Below are positions 19,451-30,366 of a stretch of 64,000 nt of DNA, piece after piece; positions within the stretch are counted from its first letter, which is position 1; every line of letters begins with the position of its first letter. The DNA is taken from the NCBI RefSeq assembly GCF_949628265.1, contig NC_088790.1, forward strand, positions 14,264,545 to 14,328,544, given 5' to 3'. The notes under the pieces were generated by a model that was given only the letters and a program-made list of their open reading frames with translations, searched no databases and was not told the origin of the DNA. A program made the translations under genes and the position numbers. Source of the stretch: Cloeon dipterum. Lineage: Eukaryota; Arthropoda; Insecta; Ephemeroptera; Baetidae.

Positions 19451-22400
19451 CTGGGAAACAATTTTCTTTTTAATTGGCTTTCTTTTTAAGTTTATATTTA
19501 TAATATTACGTGAATTTTTACTAGATATTATACTAATTTTAGAGTTAAAGGCTGTATGTGCATTCAGATTAAATCTAATATCCTTGAATGGAAAATAAAA
19601 GAAAAAGTAGTTAAAGAAAATATTTGAGATGATTACTCTTCAAATAGATTTTAAGTGGCAAACCAAAAATTTGGAAGGATGGCTATTCCAAAAAGGCTCG
19701 GTTTATTTTCATACCTTTGTTGTATAAAAAGTGAGGTTGGTCTTGGAGTCTCCCTATTTCTTTTTGGCGCTTCCGGTGTGTTTGAAGGAGTTTTCAGGTA
19801 CAATGTCAGCTTATCATCCTGGCTTTTCCGGCTGAGCGAGTCGATCACAGGGTTGGATTCCTGAAAATTACATCGTCAGTAAACGCAATCGACTAAAAAG
19901 ATTAAATTACCTTTTGAGTATCTTTGGTTGAGCTGTCGGCATCGTCTGGATTATCGATTTGCGTCCTCGAGCGCAATCTTCTCAGCATTCTAGCGTTAAC
20001 ATCAGGCTCGTCGGTGCTCGCATTCAAATTCGATTTCCGCCAGGCTGACTTGTCTTTCAAAGTTATGGCCACTGATGGTTGCTGTGCCTCTGTAAAATTC
20101 AAAATTAAATTGCTACAATTTATCGAACGTCCCCACATATACAGACCTGCTATCGCTTCCATGGCACCGACGACGTCCGTTTTCTCAATGGTAGGTTTCC
20201 AGTCGGAGTAGACTCTGCGGTAAGAGCCCGTTTTCTCTTCCGGGAGAGTGTCCAAGATACCCGACCCGTTTCTGTTTTCACCCTCTGCCGACTCGGTTGA
20301 AGTTTCGGCTGTGGAGCGGCGATTCATCGCGGGTGGCCGACGCCTCCGCCGCTGCTCTTCGCTCATCTTTTCTTCTTTCTCACTGTCCATTAGCCACGCC
20401 TCGATTTTTTGCCTCCAAGCCCTGTTTTTGGGAATATTATTTTTTAAAAATTGTGCTTCTAAAAATATTGGGATATGCAGACAACATACACGAAAACATC
20501 AAAAATGCACACATTATTCTAATCTAACGATGATTTGTGCTGCAAATTAGCGCATTCTCATTTTTTCCAATTTAGCTGTACATAACAATATTTATTTACT
20601 TATTTTCACTAATACATTACGTATATACAAGTGCAGTTTATTTCCTCTCCTCCAGCATGCTCTCAACACACGTGATGCCCGAGCGAAAGCAATGAAATGG
20701 GATAGATACCTTGCAATGACACACCTTGGTTTACCCTCCACGTCGTCGGTCGGCGTCAAACCACTCGGCAAGACTGGCGGCCGGGCGGGACCTGTGGACG
20801 CCGCAGGCTCCACCACGGGCAGCGAGGGGCTGCTCGGTCTCTCACGGTCGCCGCTAAAGTCGGCGCTCAACAGATCCGGCCGCTTTCGTCCACTTCCCCT
20901 TGCGCGTCGGGCCCAAGAACGATCTGTGCAAGCCCATAAATTTATAACAAGCAACGAATCTACCAGTTAAACTGTACCTAAGCTTCCCCATGACTTTCTG
21001 TCTTTGAGCGATTCAGCAGCGGCCGATGCTTGCTGGCCTGATGCCCTCAAAAAGTCCATTAAACTGGAGTCGTCCTCTTCGGATGGAACCCTGCTTCTCC
21101 TTCTCCTCAATGTGCCGTTTGGTGTCACATCTAGTGAAGCGTAAGCCATTATTCAAAAATTAAAACATGCCAGAAACGACCAGAAACAAATGAATTAAAT
21201 TTATACTAAGGTATTTTGTGTATTGAGACCTGGTGAATAGGTTTCTTGGCCAAGGGCATTCTGTGGTGCTTGTCCTAGCTCAGCACTTGGTCCTGAAAAG
21301 GAACCAGTCCTTCTTCTGGTAACTGCCGGAGAACTTGTGACAGAGGCATCTTCTTCCGAGAGGCCTTGCGTCGACGTTGAGCCGTTCGGCACTTTTCTCG
21401 CCTATTGGTTTTTTTCAATTTAGAAAAAAATTATGCAATTTTTTGTATATTTACTTTATTGCTGTCGTAATAGCTTCTCTTTTGTGTCAAACCAAAGAGA
21501 GACTCCTGTAAGCTGCATTCAGAGTCCAGTGCACAGCCAGATTGACTTGAAACTGAGAGAAAATTGCATTGTTATTTAATTCTCGACAAGCCTCATTCAA
21601 ACTCACATAGTTGGCGTCTTTTTTCAGCTAGCTGCTCTTCCCTCACTTTTCGTCTGGCGGCGGCCTGTTCGTCTTGAAGTTGTCGCCTGGCGTTGTCTGC
21701 AACGGCCTGCTTGAATTTGACGCAAAAAGTGTGTAAAGTTTTGTAACACTCTTCCAATTTGAAGGACGAGTATTCCTCGCAAAAATAGTCGGCAAGTAGT
21801 TTTTTCACGCTGTCCAATTCGCACATTAACTCTTTTAGCATTACAACGGCCTTCTCAGCGTACTGAAATTTTGCCAACTTTAATTTTCAATCTGATGTAT
21901 AAGATGCAACTGTTACCTCTATGAACTCCATCATTCCATTTTTTATTTCAATTTCAGTGCTGGGCAACTCGATTTGCTTTTTCAATTTTTGGATTCTGGC
22001 ATCTAAAGCGTTTATATCATTCTGCAACTGCTCCACGGATGTTCTAAAATTTTTGGGAAATAACAGTGCTAAAACATTTACAGTTTATGTTAAGTTACTT
22101 CGTGGATTCCTCTAATACTGTCAGTTGGTCAGGGAACCTCAGAAAGTCTTCGTTCTTCTTTTGCGCTTGCTGTTGAAAAAAAATTTTAACCTGTCATATA
22201 ATGTAACTTAAATTCTTTACCATTGCGACAAAGTGCAGCAAATTCATGCCGGGCTTGTTTGCCCTGATATCGGTGAGTTTTTGTAAAGAGGTCAACTTGA
22301 CTCCAGCAGCGTTTCCGGCATATCCACCCTAGAAATAAGACGTTTATTTCATATTTCTCTGGATCAATTGTTTTTAAACTCACTGAGTTGAGGAAATTTC

Positions 22401-25400
22401 CAGCTACCAAAACCATATAAAGAACTTCTTGCAGCGACCTGTGTTCCATCACATCTAAACAGCACCGAGAGTAGAAAAAAACACGAATGTAAATTATTAT
22501 TCTTACCTCTTCCTGCGTCAATCATGGCTCCGATGCTGGGCTCCAAGTAATTCATGTTGGTCTTAAACTCCTCCTTCAACAGCATGCTCTCTATTCGCAA
22601 CTTATAACTAGAAAAGTTTCGCTTAGTTAAATTTGTTCTGTGGTGTATTGCTCTCGGAATTTATTACTTAGGCACTTTGATCAGTCTCAAAAGAAATGCT
22701 TCTGCTGTTCCCAGTCTATTTTTATCGCCGTCAAATGAGGTCAGCATCTCCAGCTCGTCCAGCTCTGGCAGCAAGCGCAGAAGGGTTCGCATCCTTTCAG
22801 CGCCGATATCGTCAGGTTGCACTTCTTGCACCAGTTTTACAATATCCTCATGCGAGCTACTAGTTAAAGATTAATTTTTAACAGTTCGCAAGTTAAACAA
22901 TTTACTTTTACCTTTTAAACTGTTTCAAAAATATGTTGACATTTAAGCTCTTCTTGCCATCCAAAAGAGTTATCTGTGAAATTTTATTAAATATTAGAGC
23001 CATCGTGATTGACTTTAAAAGCGCTTAGTTACCTCTGTATTCTCTTTCCTTGGCGTGTCATCCCTGAGGCCTCCCAGTCTTGGAGAGTTTGTTATCGGCA
23101 TTGGCGCCGTGGTGATTGCCGTAGCTTGCTGGCAAAAGAGCCCTTCCATTTCCGCCCAGTCCAGGTCGGCCATCGGCGAGTGCTTATGACTCTGTGCCAC
23201 CATCGACCAAATGTTGTTTTTGCCGACAACCTACATATTTTTTTACTGCATCACGTTTGCTTTCTTTTGACCAACATTTTCGTTTATAAAAATCACGCAT
23301 CAGTATATTAAGATTGACAATTTAAAAAAAAAATGGCACTGTTCCAGTTTCCAAAAGATAAAATAAGAATAACATGATTCTAACTCGGACGATTGAATTT
23401 TGCTGCTCTGCCAATCATCACTGGAGCTTCATAGAAGCACGAATTATGAAATTTTCAACGGTCTAAGAGCATCTAAAACAGTCTAAAGCCATTGAAACTG
23501 GATAGAATTATAGGCAGAAATGAAAATTTTCAGCCAAAATTATATTAACTTCATAAAATTTGTCAACCCATGAGCATTTTTGATCTGATTTTTAGAATAA
23601 CTGACAGGTAGCCAAACAAACCTTGCTATTCGGAATCTTGTTCCAGTTGAAGGTCTTCATTTTGGCCTTGGGCACGGGTGTGTCTTGCTGGGGCAGGCGG
23701 ATGGCGTCCAGGGAGGCCACCTCTGCTTCGGACAACCCTGGGTGCAGGTGGCCGCCCCTACTTAGAGCAGCTTCATGGGCCGCCGCAATGGAAATTTTCT
23801 TCTGCGCGGCGCTGGTTGGCGACAGCATAGGTGGCGGTGGGGGCGGGGGAGCGGGTCCCCTGGCCATTGGGGGTGGAGGCGGCGGTGGCGGCGGCGGTCC
23901 GCCAGCCATCGGTGGCGCAGGAGGCGGCGGGGGTGGTGGAGCCGCCGCTGGCACCGGGGGCAGCACTAGCGGCGATGCGCCGGACTGCTTCCGCTTTCCA
24001 CCCCCGTCCGCATCCCGGTGGCAGTTGCAGAAGCACGAGCGCTCGCCCCCGGCCTGCAGTTTTGGTTGGCTGCGTGCGTGTGCGCCCAGAAGGCGGCTCG
24101 CCTCCTCGCGCGACTCCAGCAGCGTCGCACGATACACCAGGGTCTCGGCCGCGTCCCAAATTATGTCACTTGACGCTTCTTTGGGGTCAACGCTGAGCAG
24201 GTGTTGCAGGATGTTGAGGAACGGGATCTCCTGCGGCGTGTCTACAACCTTTAATGACAGGCCGAGTTAGCGCAGGTCACTTTTATGAAAAATTAGAGAT
24301 CAACTGGAATTGTCATCTGGTTTTGATACTTTTTTTACTCTTGCTAGAGTAGACAAAATGATCTAATCAGAATAAGATAAGATAGTTGCAAAAACAGGTA
24401 TCCATATTAGTAAAATAGTTAGTTAAAATTAAATCATAAATTTCCGTTTATTATTCATGTATTATATTACTATCAGATGGGAAACTTCCCGTCGCACTGA
24501 GCAGCAAATTTAAATTCTTGTGATGACAATATATGTTCTAAATATAATTATATTTACACTTACACAGCTATTAGAAAATAGCACGTAGAGAATGAAGTTA
24601 CAGTGTGTAGAAAACACTTTTTCATTATGTTTTTTGTTAGAAGTTCATAATCGCGTATCACGCCCCAGAAAATAATCACAAAAACTAATCGCGCAGCCCT
24701 TAATGTTATGTACCATTTATCAACAGAAAACATTATTATTACAAATTTCGGATTTAGAATTCGACAACCCGCTGAGCATCATTGTCGAGCCGGTTGCCTA
24801 TCTAACCATTTCGTCTGCTGGAAAATCATGCATGGGGGATTTCAACGACTGCAATTACCTGATTTAAGATAACATAGAAAACATCTAGGTGCGAGTTCAG
24901 ATCCACCGCCGAGCTCAGGGAGCCGTCCGTCCTAGTGGCAGCCTCGTCACCTTCCTTCTGCTCAGAGAAAACATCCAACTGCACCCGCAGCTCCTGACTC
25001 AGTTTTGAAGGATTTTCTGATATACTCCTCCTGGAATGTTTTAAAATTAGATGAAATCAGATACGTTTGTGCAAAAACTCACTGCAAGGTTGAGAGCATT
25101 TCATGAAGTTTGAGTCCTGTGAATTCATTGCGGACGCGGATTCTGTCCTTGAGCTGGGTCACTGAGATGATGAGGCAATTGACAAAAGCCAGGAGTGCGA
25201 TCTGGTACTCGAGGCTGCTAGTCTCCTTCAGTTCTGTCACGATTATCTTGAAGCGGTAGCGTTCATTCTTGTGTGTCTGCGCCGAAACGGAAATTACGCA
25301 AATGTTTAAAAATCAAGTTATCTAAATGTAATATTTTTTCGATTTTGGTAAACTGAACGAACGCGACAATATGGTTGAACTCAATCGTTTAACAGTAGAA

Positions 25401-28400
25401 ATAATTATGAATAATACATATTTTGCTCGGACTTTTAATTATGTACTATGTGTAATATCAAGACTGCGAAGCAGCTACCTCGCGATTTCCTAAGTACAAA
25501 GCCAAGTGATAATGGGAGCTATAAAGTAGATTTTCCACTTATTGTTAGATTAATTATGTTTTTTTTTTTCAACATTTTTTGTGCAGAAACGAGACTATTT
25601 TCTGCGCACTATTATTCGATATCCGATGATTCGTCACAATTGACTGTACTTGTAATGTTAAAAAATATACACATCCTTACAAACTAAATAAAATCAGAAG
25701 TGAGCTGAATCGCTTTTAATGCTGTATGAAGTCGCAGATTTAATTCAGGAAAGGGGGGAGTGCGAAGGAGAATGGATGTAGCCGCATCTTTGCTACAGCG
25801 TTGTTGTCTGTGTTGTTTATTTAGAATAAATTTGCGTTGCATTATAATGAATGCTATTGCAGGCTGTCGTTTTATGATGAAACGCGAGTTTAAGTCCAAT
25901 TGCCCAAGAGCTTTATTTACGAACCAAAAGGGCATAGATTGAGAAAAATAGCGGGCCGGGCGCGACATTGGCCTCGAACTGCGGCGCCGCGAGTCGGCCG
26001 GGGGCGGTCTGGGGGCTTGGGGGTGGCGAGCGGGGCGCCCGGGGGCGCCAGATGGTGCCCCGGCTGCAGCGCAGCACTTTCGCCTGCAATTCAAGTTCAA
26101 GTGTGACGTAAGCGGCGCGCGGCCATATGGTCGCGGCCGGTGTTGTGGATTGAGTCAGAGCGGCAGGAATTGGCACACACACCTTATAGAACTCGAGTGC
26201 GTCAAGGGCGCGGGCGTAGCCCTCCGGACTGTAGACGCACAGCGCCGACAGCAGCTCGAAGACCTGCTTCTTCACTGTCTCGTTGCTCGTGTCCAGCGCT
26301 GAAAGCAAGCACAAGTTCACTGTGTTATTATGGAGTACAATTGCATCTTTTTGCATTGTAAATTTCAATCTCCACTCTCTGTGCTTACAAACGATTTCAG
26401 ATTGAAATATGCACAGATAACAGTATACTAAAAGTTTGTCATAACGAATATTGCAATTAAAACGAAATAGTCATCTGGTAATCAGTTATTTCTTGATAAT
26501 TTTGGGTTGGGAATTTCAGATGGTCGACTGTTTGTTTTCTATTCGACTGGTTTACTTCTAGCATGAATTACGCAATTTAAAGACTTTAAAACCAAGCTTA
26601 GAACCATCTTTTGATTTCAAAAACCGTTGAAATCTGAATCTTAATAAAAACCTAAAAAATGCAGGATATAGTATCTGCTTTGTAGGCGCTTTAAAGATTT
26701 TAATTACAAATACAATATTTTCCATAAAAATTAAAAGGTGCCGTTTTAAAATCTATTGTTCTAGAAAACGTTAATTCATTTTGAGATTTAACAATTATTC
26801 TAGCCTTTTTTAATTTCCATTGCGATATTTCCAAAAATTGAGCTTAAAATCACAATTTTCTCGGGTTTGTACTTTTTTCAATTATATTGATTGCTGATTT
26901 TGCGATCAGATAAACCAATGGCTGAGCTGTAATCCGATGAAAATATTTTGTTGCAACAATGTCATTTTAAGGAAAAATATCCAAAGTATTAATGATCCTC
27001 TGTTGACTAATGTTAAGTTGTTGACATCAAAAAACGTCGAAAAATCCCCAATCGTAATAAATAGGCTTCGAAAAAATCTTAAGTTGAAAAATGAAACAAC
27101 TTAAAACCTTGGAAATAAGAATTCGTCCTTGTCCCGGCAAAATTGCGTAACTTTCAACGACCAAACGCGAATTTCCTTGTTGCAAGAAAAGGTCCAACAA
27201 TCAATTTGACACTGAAAATTTGGGTGTTTGTTGAGCGTTGCGCAATTTTGCCGGGACCAGGACGAATTGCAACCCTCTGAAAATTTGATATAATCTGAAC
27301 GAAAATTAAGTATAAAAAGTCTAAACAATCGTCTTAATTAGCTCCAAAACCGTCTAAAATTGACACTCCTATTCAACATGCTTTTGACTTCACCAGATTT
27401 TTTATCATAATATAGACAGTGGGTGATCAAGATGAAATATTACATTTTCCCTTGTTTAATTTAAAAGACTGGTCGATAGAGACGATTGGTAGTTTTATCA
27501 CATACAAGAAGTGTACAACAGATATATATGATAAATTATGCATGATATTATAATGGTCACTGCGCGTGTACCCTTTGCAGCGTGAGTTGAATTAAGAATT
27601 ATTTGTAGCAGCAGAAAAAACTTACGAATTAATTTGTTTGTTATGGAATTGCATATTAAGCCTTCACTAATGTCACATTTAAAATTAAACAAAGCGAATC
27701 GTGAATGTAGCCTATCAGGAAAACGTGAGTGTCACAAGATTGGCTTTTTTGGTTTTGACTAACTATTTGCGGGATTAGTTGATTTTAAGTACTTTAAGTC
27801 TGCAGCATTAAAAAACGCTCAAAAGTTACTTTGCCATCAAACAATATGATGGCGTTTTCTAGTTTTATTTAAATTAATTAGAAAATTTCGCATTGAAGTT
27901 AGTATCACTTTGTTTTTCTTTCCTTATGTACAGTTGAATTAGTCATCAAAATTTAAGTTTTAATATTGTTTTTTAAAGATATGAAATAAACGTTGGTTTT
28001 CGTAAACTGGTTTAACTCTCAATTATGCTTTAAAAAATGATAGCCAGAAAAAGTGAAACAAATAGTGGTAAGAAAACAATCTCCTGTGTTCTCATTCTGA
28101 TTTCTGATTCGCTCCTCGTGTCAGGCCTCCTTAACTTTTGTACTCTACTGCTTACTAAAATCATTCAATTGTCGAATGCGTTTACTCAGTTGCTGAGGGC
28201 ATTCAATCGTTTTCAACGACCAATAAGAGCAGTTTGTTGTGAAGTGCTGAAACAGCCCATACTGTACGGAGCTATCCTATCGTAATTAAAGCTATCCGGA
28301 TGAACAATTTTATTGCTACAAAATTGATCTAATTCTAAATGTATGCAAATATTTCCCGGATAGTTCACAAATATTTTCAAGCTCTAAAATGATCAAAGTA

Positions 28401-30271
28401 ACGTTTGAAACGTGACAATAAAAAGTGAAAATGGTTGGTCTGTTATTTAAGCGAGGGGCCAGGAAGGAGTGCGCGCAATGCAAGCAATTATTTCGAGTTG
28501 ATCCCTCGCGCGACTTTGAAATTGAGAACATTTTGTTTTTGTTCGTTTTAATTTTGCGCAACATGGATCGAGACAAGCTGCATAATTAAAAAAATTAAAT
28601 ATGAAACGCGCGTGCGGCGAATGAAAAGTTACAACGCGCCGCACTCACAACAAGGAACAAGTGAGACCCTTGAAGTGTCTGTCACTCAAGTTAGAACGAG
28701 AGTGCGCGGGCAGAGAGGCGAAATTATATGGTTACATCACAATTAGAAGATGACTGTGCACAATTCCTAGCGTGTATAGAGAAAGCTTTCTCCCCGCGAT
28801 CGCGATTTGTTTGAATATTATTTCGGTTCGCTCCCTGCATGCTGAGGTCACGGCTGGCAACCTTGATTTTCGCATCCCATCCGAGGGAAACGTGACCTTT
28901 GCCAAACATCTTTTTGACAATAATAACGCCGCCGCCACCGAGATCGTGGTCGTGACCACTTTTTGCCGGTTGACCATATGGTCGGTAGTTTTTCATTTCG
29001 CTCTCGAAATTTGCATAACTTTTGGCCCGCATTCAACGCAAGTGCGCTCTCTCTGCCAATGGGAAAGTTGCACGCGGCTTTTCATTATCATATTGGCCAA
29101 ATTTGGGTTGCAGATCAAATATTTTCGACTTGACAACGTTGTTTCGTCTCGTGTGGGATGCGTAACTCGCCAAACTGGCTGCAGCATGCCTCATACAATT
29201 TAGACACCTCGTTTGTAATCCAGCGAGACTGTTCCACAACGAACAAAAACACAGACATGCTGGACATTGCGTTTTTAGTTTATCCTGGTAGCGTTCCATC
29301 AAGTTCATAGCATGAGTTTGGTGGATTTATTTTATATAAATAATGTATGAATGCCAAAAATTAAAAAAAGAAATTTCAATATTTTTTTATTTAAACGTAC
29401 GTCTGTTATGATTAGTTTGGAGATTTTAAGACCGTCAAATAGTTTTCTTCTGTGCTAGTTAGATTTACTTTAAGACGGTAGATGAGGATGAAGCACATAA
29501 TATTACAACTTTTGAGTCACATTTCAAATTGCCATTTGAGCCCAAAACCGTTTAAATCGCTTTTGAAGCCGGAATACACATTTAATACGAGACATTTTTT
29601 TACATTTTTTCTTGAATTTCCAAACTTATAATGGTGTTTTTCGTGTTTTTCAATAAATTGTTTTCATCTGTCGATTCGAAAATAAAAAAAACCTTTATTT
29701 AAAATTGAGATTGAACCATTTGTTGAAAAAAATAATTCCTAAGCGAAAATTGAGCTTGACTTTAAAATTCATTTTAGAATCTAAAACTAGGTTAAAATAG
29801 GCTACACACCCACTTAAAATGTCAAAAAGCCATCTAAAAATTTCAACCCTTGTTATCTTGGTAAAATTACAAAATCTAATAAAAATGAGGACTTTTGGAC
29901 AGAAAGAAAATTACTCCCATGTGGATTGCATGTCGTATAGTTTAGCTGAGCCTGTGTGTAATAAAAACGGTGGTGATTGTGAGTAAATGACCAAAGCAAA
30001 TCTAGTGCACGCTTCTGTTTTTCTCTTCTTTTGGTCCCTGGCGCGTCGATCCGGCATTCGTAGAAAAACAGCGCGCCGTGTGTCCATTTACAACGGCATA
30101 AATCATTGCTGCGCGCGTGATTTGGCGGCAAAAAGGCAGCAAAGCCGAGAGTGTGTATGTAATAATATGTCCAAAAATGGGCAAATGTGTCACTGAGGGC
30201 TTACCCAGAGCCAATTTAGCCGTGTAGTCGCGGTTCTCGACGATGTAATCAAGGCCTATTTGGGAGTCCAT
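18076..30271 (-). CDS. Form3: Form3, INF2-type formin (22 coding exons, 1652 aa)
   Basis: Formins of this type nucleate and elongate unbranched actin filaments; vertebrate INF2 also severs filaments and acts at ER and mitochondria. Coding exons, high to low: 30271-30205, 26298-26183, 25276-25083, 25030-24859, 24248-23622, 23230-23033, 22973-22912, 22859-22668, 22607-22507, 22454-22384, 22328-22221, 22169-22099, 22043-21917, 21862-21607, 21552-21455, 21401-21230, 21130-20978, 20923-20725, 20421-20147, 20089-19911, 19860-19715, 19450-18076. All junctions are GT-AG and phases agree. Residues about 1-126 are the second half of the DID/FH3 armadillo domain ([20 protein letters not shown] is nearly INF2). 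FH1 is about 278-324. FH2 is about 379-785 (start [43 protein letters not shown]). A DAD/WH2-like motif, [11 protein letters not shown], is near 898. A long basic Ser/Pro-rich tail follows. The ATG at 30271 has an in-frame stop 33 bases upstream, yet homologues have about 100 more N-terminal DID residues, so an upstream exon may exist. Family assignment is very secure; single junctions around exons 16 and 18 less so. Confidence 0.93.
19911..20421 (-). other. Form3: Form3 exons 19 and 20 with a 57-nt in-frame intron
   Basis: Exon 19 (20421-20147) encodes [19 protein letters not shown] and then a basic arginine-rich run. Its donor is CAG|GTCTGT. The intron 20146-20090 is 57 nt, AT-rich, and ends in TTTTACAG. 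Because 57 is a multiple of three and the intron has no stop, the frame is also open when it is retained, adding 19 residues. Removal gives [14 protein letters not shown] favour removal because the acceptor and composition are typical of short insect introns. Confidence 0.65.
20978..21130 (-). other. Form3: Form3 exon 17 with DAD/WH2-like motif
   Basis: The exon encodes [20 protein letters not shown] followed by [11 protein letters not shown]. The hydrophobic spacing next to a basic cluster resembles the diaphanous autoregulatory/WH2 element of INF2 (IDALLADIRKG). In INF2 this element binds actin monomer and the DID. Its phase requires the preceding exon to end at CAG|GTCTCA (21230/21229), which is not a strong donor. 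Confidence 0.6.
21607..23230 (-). other. Form3: Form3 FH2 core exons (6 to 14)
   Basis: Nine short exons separated by introns of about 45-85 bases encode most of the FH2 actin-binding domain. Landmarks in order are NNIWSMVAQ (lasso/linker side), [20 protein letters not shown] (knob), [62 protein letters not shown] and [19 protein letters not shown] (coiled coil), then the C-terminal helix [20 protein letters not shown]. The key residues for filament-end binding, Ile in the knob and Lys in the [15 protein letters not shown] loop, appear present. Confidence 0.88.
23622..24248 (-). other. Form3: Form3 exon 5: pre-FH1, FH1 and start of FH2
   Basis: This 627-base exon encodes residues 184-392. 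It starts [18 protein letters not shown] (end of the dimerisation/FH3 side), includes a short Cys/His-containing stretch [10 protein letters not shown], then FH1 with three polyproline runs (seven to ten prolines) broken by APPMAGG and MARGPA, and ends with the FH2 entry motif [10 protein letters not shown]. Profilin-actin binding to the polyproline runs is the known FH1 role. The CFCNCH stretch is unusual but too short to call a zinc site. Confidence 0.9.
25277..26182 (-). other. Form3 intron 2 with G-rich island
   Basis: The 906-base intron lies between exons encoding EFYK and THKNERYRF. Its first 230 bases (25950-26180) are extremely GC-rich, unlike the AT-rich remainder, and contain a multi-run G tract on the plus strand. 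No alternative exon is evident. Confidence 0.7.
26000..26045 (+). other. G-quadruplex motif in Form3 intron 2
   Basis: On the plus strand, G runs of 5, 5, 5, 4 and 5 (at 26000-26004, 26011-26015, 26019-26023, 26032-26035 and 26041-26045) are separated by loops of 3-8 bases. This satisfies the usual four-run G4 pattern. The G-rich strand is the template for Form3, so the pre-mRNA carries the C-rich complement. Whether it folds in vivo is unknown. Confidence 0.7.
26299..30204 (-). other. Form3 intron 1 (3.9 kb)
   Basis: The intron begins CTCTGG|GTAAGC and ends GCTTTCAG|CGCTGG, joining KLAL to ALDTSN in phase 1. It contains the foldback repeat at 27120-27268, several degenerate copies of a dispersed AT-rich repeat, and a GC-richer patch at 28.7-29.2 kb. 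No exon of known type is seen inside it. Confidence 0.8.
27120..27268. repeat. Foldback (inverted-repeat) element inside Form3 intron 1
   Basis: The 28-base arm at 27120-27147 matches the reverse complement of 27241-27268 at 27 of 28 positions. Weaker similarity extends roughly ten more bases inward on each side (AAC..TCAAC on both). The centre is about 90 bases. This is the form expected of a small non-autonomous TIR element (MITE) or a long hairpin. I see no clear target-site duplication. Confidence 0.8.
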
Positions 30272-30366
30272 GGTCACTGCAGCTGGCGCCGCGCGGCGAG
30301 GTCAGAATCGCCGGTTTCACTTTCAGGACGCCGCCGCACAGCCTCTCATAACGGGTGAATCACCTG
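30272..30366 (-). promoter_or_regulatory. Form3: Form3 5' leader in the first coding exon
   Basis: The GC-rich leader precedes the ATG at 30271. It starts at a possible acceptor TTCGCAG|GTGATT (30367/30366), which suggests a further upstream noncoding exon. A second possible acceptor, AGCTGCAG|TGACC, lies eight bases before the ATG and would allow an upstream coding exon to join in frame (giving V-T-M-D-S), matching the way homologues read through this point. The leader also contains a short upstream frame of eight codons. Confidence 0.4.

Noticed and set aside
22107..22128. TAATACTGTCAG, matching the first 12 bases of miR-8/miR-200
   Set aside because: The match continues no further, there is no hairpin, and the bases are antisense to Form3 exon 12 coding LTVLEES.
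23623..24270. 215-codon glycine-rich plus-strand frame
   Set aside because: It is the antisense of the polyproline FH1 exon (CCN opposite GGN).
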